The notes beneath the pieces are model-generated. The model was not told the origin of the DNA. It searched no databases and worked only from the letters and a program-made list of their open reading frames with translations. Below are positions 62,527-64,000 of a stretch of DNA of 64,000 nt, piece by piece. Source of the stretch: Arthrobacter sp. ZGTC412 (lineage in GTDB: Bacteria > Actinomycetota > Actinomycetes > Actinomycetales > Micrococcaceae); assembly GCF_002929215.1 (NCBI RefSeq), contig NZ_PJII01000015.1:1-64000 (forward strand), given 5' to 3'. The translations under genes were made by a program, and so were the position numbers. Within the stretch, counting starts at the first letter, position 1, and every line of letters starts with the position of its first letter.

Positions 62527-63999
62527 TTAATTCGAGATGAGCACAGACTTCGTCTGCATGTACTCCAAGAGCCCTTCCGGGCCGTTCTCCCGGCCGTATC
62601 CTGATTTTTTGTATCCGCCGATGGGCATCTGCACGTCGAGCACGCCCCAGCTGTTGACCCATACCAACCCAGCCTGCAACTGTCCTGCCACTCTATGCGC
62701 CCGGCTGATACTGGACGTCTGGAGCCCGGCGGCCAGTCCGTACGGTGTTCCGTTCGCCATTCGGACCGCTTCTTCTTCTGTATCGAATGGCTGGACTGTT
62801 ACTACTGGGCCAAAAATCTCTTCCTGGACGAATTCCGAAGTATGGTCGACATCGGCCAGGATAGTCGGGGCCTGGTAGAAACCCTTTGTATCGACATTCG
62901 TAAGCGGTGCACCACCTAGTATCCGCACCCCAGCAGCTTGGGCCCTGTCAAGGACGCCTGTCACCTTGTCGCGGTGTTTTGCTCCGCTCATAGGTCCAAT
63001 AACCGTTGATTCCTGGAACGGGTCGCCGAGCGGAATATGCCCGGATCCGGCTGCAATTGCGGCGAGGACATCCTCGTAAACTGGCCGTTCAACAAGAATC
63101 CTGCTGCCGGCCATGCAGAACTGCCCAGTGTTGTAGACGAATCCGGACAGGGCAGCGTGAACTGCTGAGTCCAGGTTGGCGTCGGCGAAGATAAGGTTGG
63201 CGCTCTTGCCGCCAAGCTCAACCGTTACATGCTTGAGTGTGGCGGCCGCGCGGGTAGCGATTGTTGTCCCGACGGCTGTGGATCCCGTGAAAGCGATCTT
63301 GTCCACGCGGGGATCGTCGACAAGTACACTTCCGGCTTCTCCCCCGCCGGTAACAACATTCAACACGCCATCGGGCAGTCCGGCCTCGGCGAGAAGGTCT
63401 GCAATGGCCAGTGCTGTGAGGGGTGTGTCCTCGGCTGGTTTGTGCACGATGGTGTTGCCTGCGGCAAGAGCGGGCGCAATTTTGGAGAGCGAAAGGATGA
63501 GCGGGAAGTTGAAGGGTGTGATTGCCGCTACGACGCCGATTGGTTCATGGACGGTGTAGGCAAACATGGGGACGCCGGTCGTGCGGGTCGATCCTTCGAT
63601 TCCGAGTGCCAGGCTTCCGTAATACTCGAACATGTCCGCGGCCGTGCTGACGTCAATCATCCGGCTAAACGTGATCGGTTTTCCCGTGTCCAGTGATTCG
63701 AGCTGCGCGAAGTACTCCAAACGTTCCCTGAGTAAGGCAGCCGCCCTTATGAGGATACGAGCCCGGTCCCGGTTGGTGAGCAACTTCCAGGGCCCGTTAT
63801 CGAAGGCCTGCCGGGCCGCCGCGATCGCGGCCCGGACGTCCTCGGAGCCGGCTTCGGCAACCGTGGTGATGACCTTTCCTGTCGAAGGGTCGATAACATC
63901 TCGGGTCCGTCCGTCAATCGCATTGACAGCGCGGCCTCCAATTATCAGTTGAGTGGAGGGCAAATCCAGTTCCGGCCGGTCGCCCTCACGTGTGTTCAT
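62527..63999 (-). CDS. NAD(P)-dependent aldehyde dehydrogenase
   Basis: A 490-residue aldehyde dehydrogenase. KIAFTGSTAVG is the cofactor region, VTVELGGKSANLIF has the catalytic Glu, and VYNTGQFCMAGSRILV the catalytic Cys. EIFGPVVTVQPF ends the core. First gene seen of the P450 operon; the ATG lies one base from the window edge, so its ribosome site and promoter are outside and a longer start cannot be excluded. It would oxidise the aldehyde made by the GeoA/AreB-type dehydrogenase. Confidence 0.9.
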   Translation of the reverse strand: MNTREGDRPELDLPSTQLIIGGRAVNAIDGRTRDVIDPSTGKVITTVAEAGSEDVRAAIAAARQAFDNGPWKLLTNRDRARILIRAAALLRERLEYFAQLESLDTGKPITFSRMIDVSTAADMFEYYGSLALGIEGSTRTTGVPMFAYTVHEPIGVVAAITPFNFPLILSLSKIAPALAAGNTIVHKPAEDTPLTALAIADLLAEAGLPDGVLNVVTGGGEAGSVLVDDPRVDKIAFTGSTAVGTTIATRAAATLKHVTVELGGKSANLIFADANLDSAVHAALSGFVYNTGQFCMAGSRILVERPVYEDVLAAIAAGSGHIPLGDPFQESTVIGPMSGAKHRDKVTGVLDRAQAAGVRILGGAPLTNVDTKGFYQAPTILADVDHTSEFVQEEIFGPVVTVQPFDTEEEAVRMANGTPYGLAAGLQTSSISRAHRVAGQLQAGLVWVNSWGVLDVQMPIGGYKKSGYGRENGPEGLLEYMQTKSVLISN

Positions 64000-64000
64000 G

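Overview
The window reads as chromosomal DNA of a high-GC Gram-positive actinobacterium, most likely Micrococcaceae (Arthrobacter, Paenarthrobacter or Pseudarthrobacter type). This rests on moderate-to-high GC, frequent GTG and TTG starts with strong AGGAGG-type ribosome sites, and actinobacterial families (SatD, pRiA4b ORF-3-like remnants, a large LuxR-type ATPase regulator). The genus is an inference. I saw no rRNA, tRNA, CRISPR array or intact insertion sequence.

1-2.5 kb holds a SatD-like two-gene operon. 2.2-9.9 kb is an accessory patch: an enone/quinone-type oxidoreductase island (old yellow enzyme, SDR, quinone oxidoreductase, alpha/beta hydrolase, TetR) with a shared palindromic operator at three promoters. 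Two decayed copies of a pRiA4b ORF-3-like gene bracket it, followed by a ketopantoate-reductase-like gene and an alcohol-dehydrogenase fragment. 9.9-13.7 kb (minus) is a membrane operon led by a membrane-anchored linalool dehydratase/isomerase-like protein with a CtaG-like protein.

14-24.5 kb holds supporting genes: adenylate kinase, FdhD and MoeA (formate dehydrogenase maturation and molybdenum cofactor), a MarR-controlled exporter, a MetE-core methyltransferase, an unusual PabB fusion and FolE (folate supply). 24.8-42.7 kb is the core catabolic cluster. Two tetrahydrofolate-dependent aromatic O-demethylases (LigM/DesA family) pass methyl groups to THF. MetF, FolD, PurU and a molybdopterin formate dehydrogenase can then oxidise the methyl group to formate and CO2. 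LigAB opens the ring, and GalB-type hydratase plus RraA/GalC-type aldolase finish the pathway. A PAS-GAF two-component system, a GntR regulator and an MHS transporter accompany it. I see no CHMS dehydrogenase (LigC) or PDC hydrolase (LigI), so the local set fits a gallate/3-O-methylgallate (syringate) route better than a complete protocatechuate route.

42.9-50.5 kb (MarR, FMN 2-hydroxyacid oxidase, MHS transporter, aromatic ammonia-lyase, HisC-like aminotransferase, GlcD-like FAD dehydrogenase) looks like a module for aromatic 2-hydroxy, 2-oxo and amino acids. 50.6-56.5 kb (acyl-CoA dehydrogenase, amidohydrolase, CoA ligase, SDR, MaoC, divergent MarR) looks like side-chain beta-oxidation. 56.5-64 kb (minus) carries aldehyde dehydrogenase, a CYP199-like P450, a LuxR-type ATPase regulator, an AreB/GeoA-like alcohol dehydrogenase and a phthalate-dioxygenase-reductase-type electron donor. 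A near-identical 34-bp operator-like site lies upstream of this alcohol dehydrogenase and upstream of the linalool dehydratase-like operon 45 kb away, which suggests common control.

All family assignments come from reading motifs and from memory of known sequences; no search was run.
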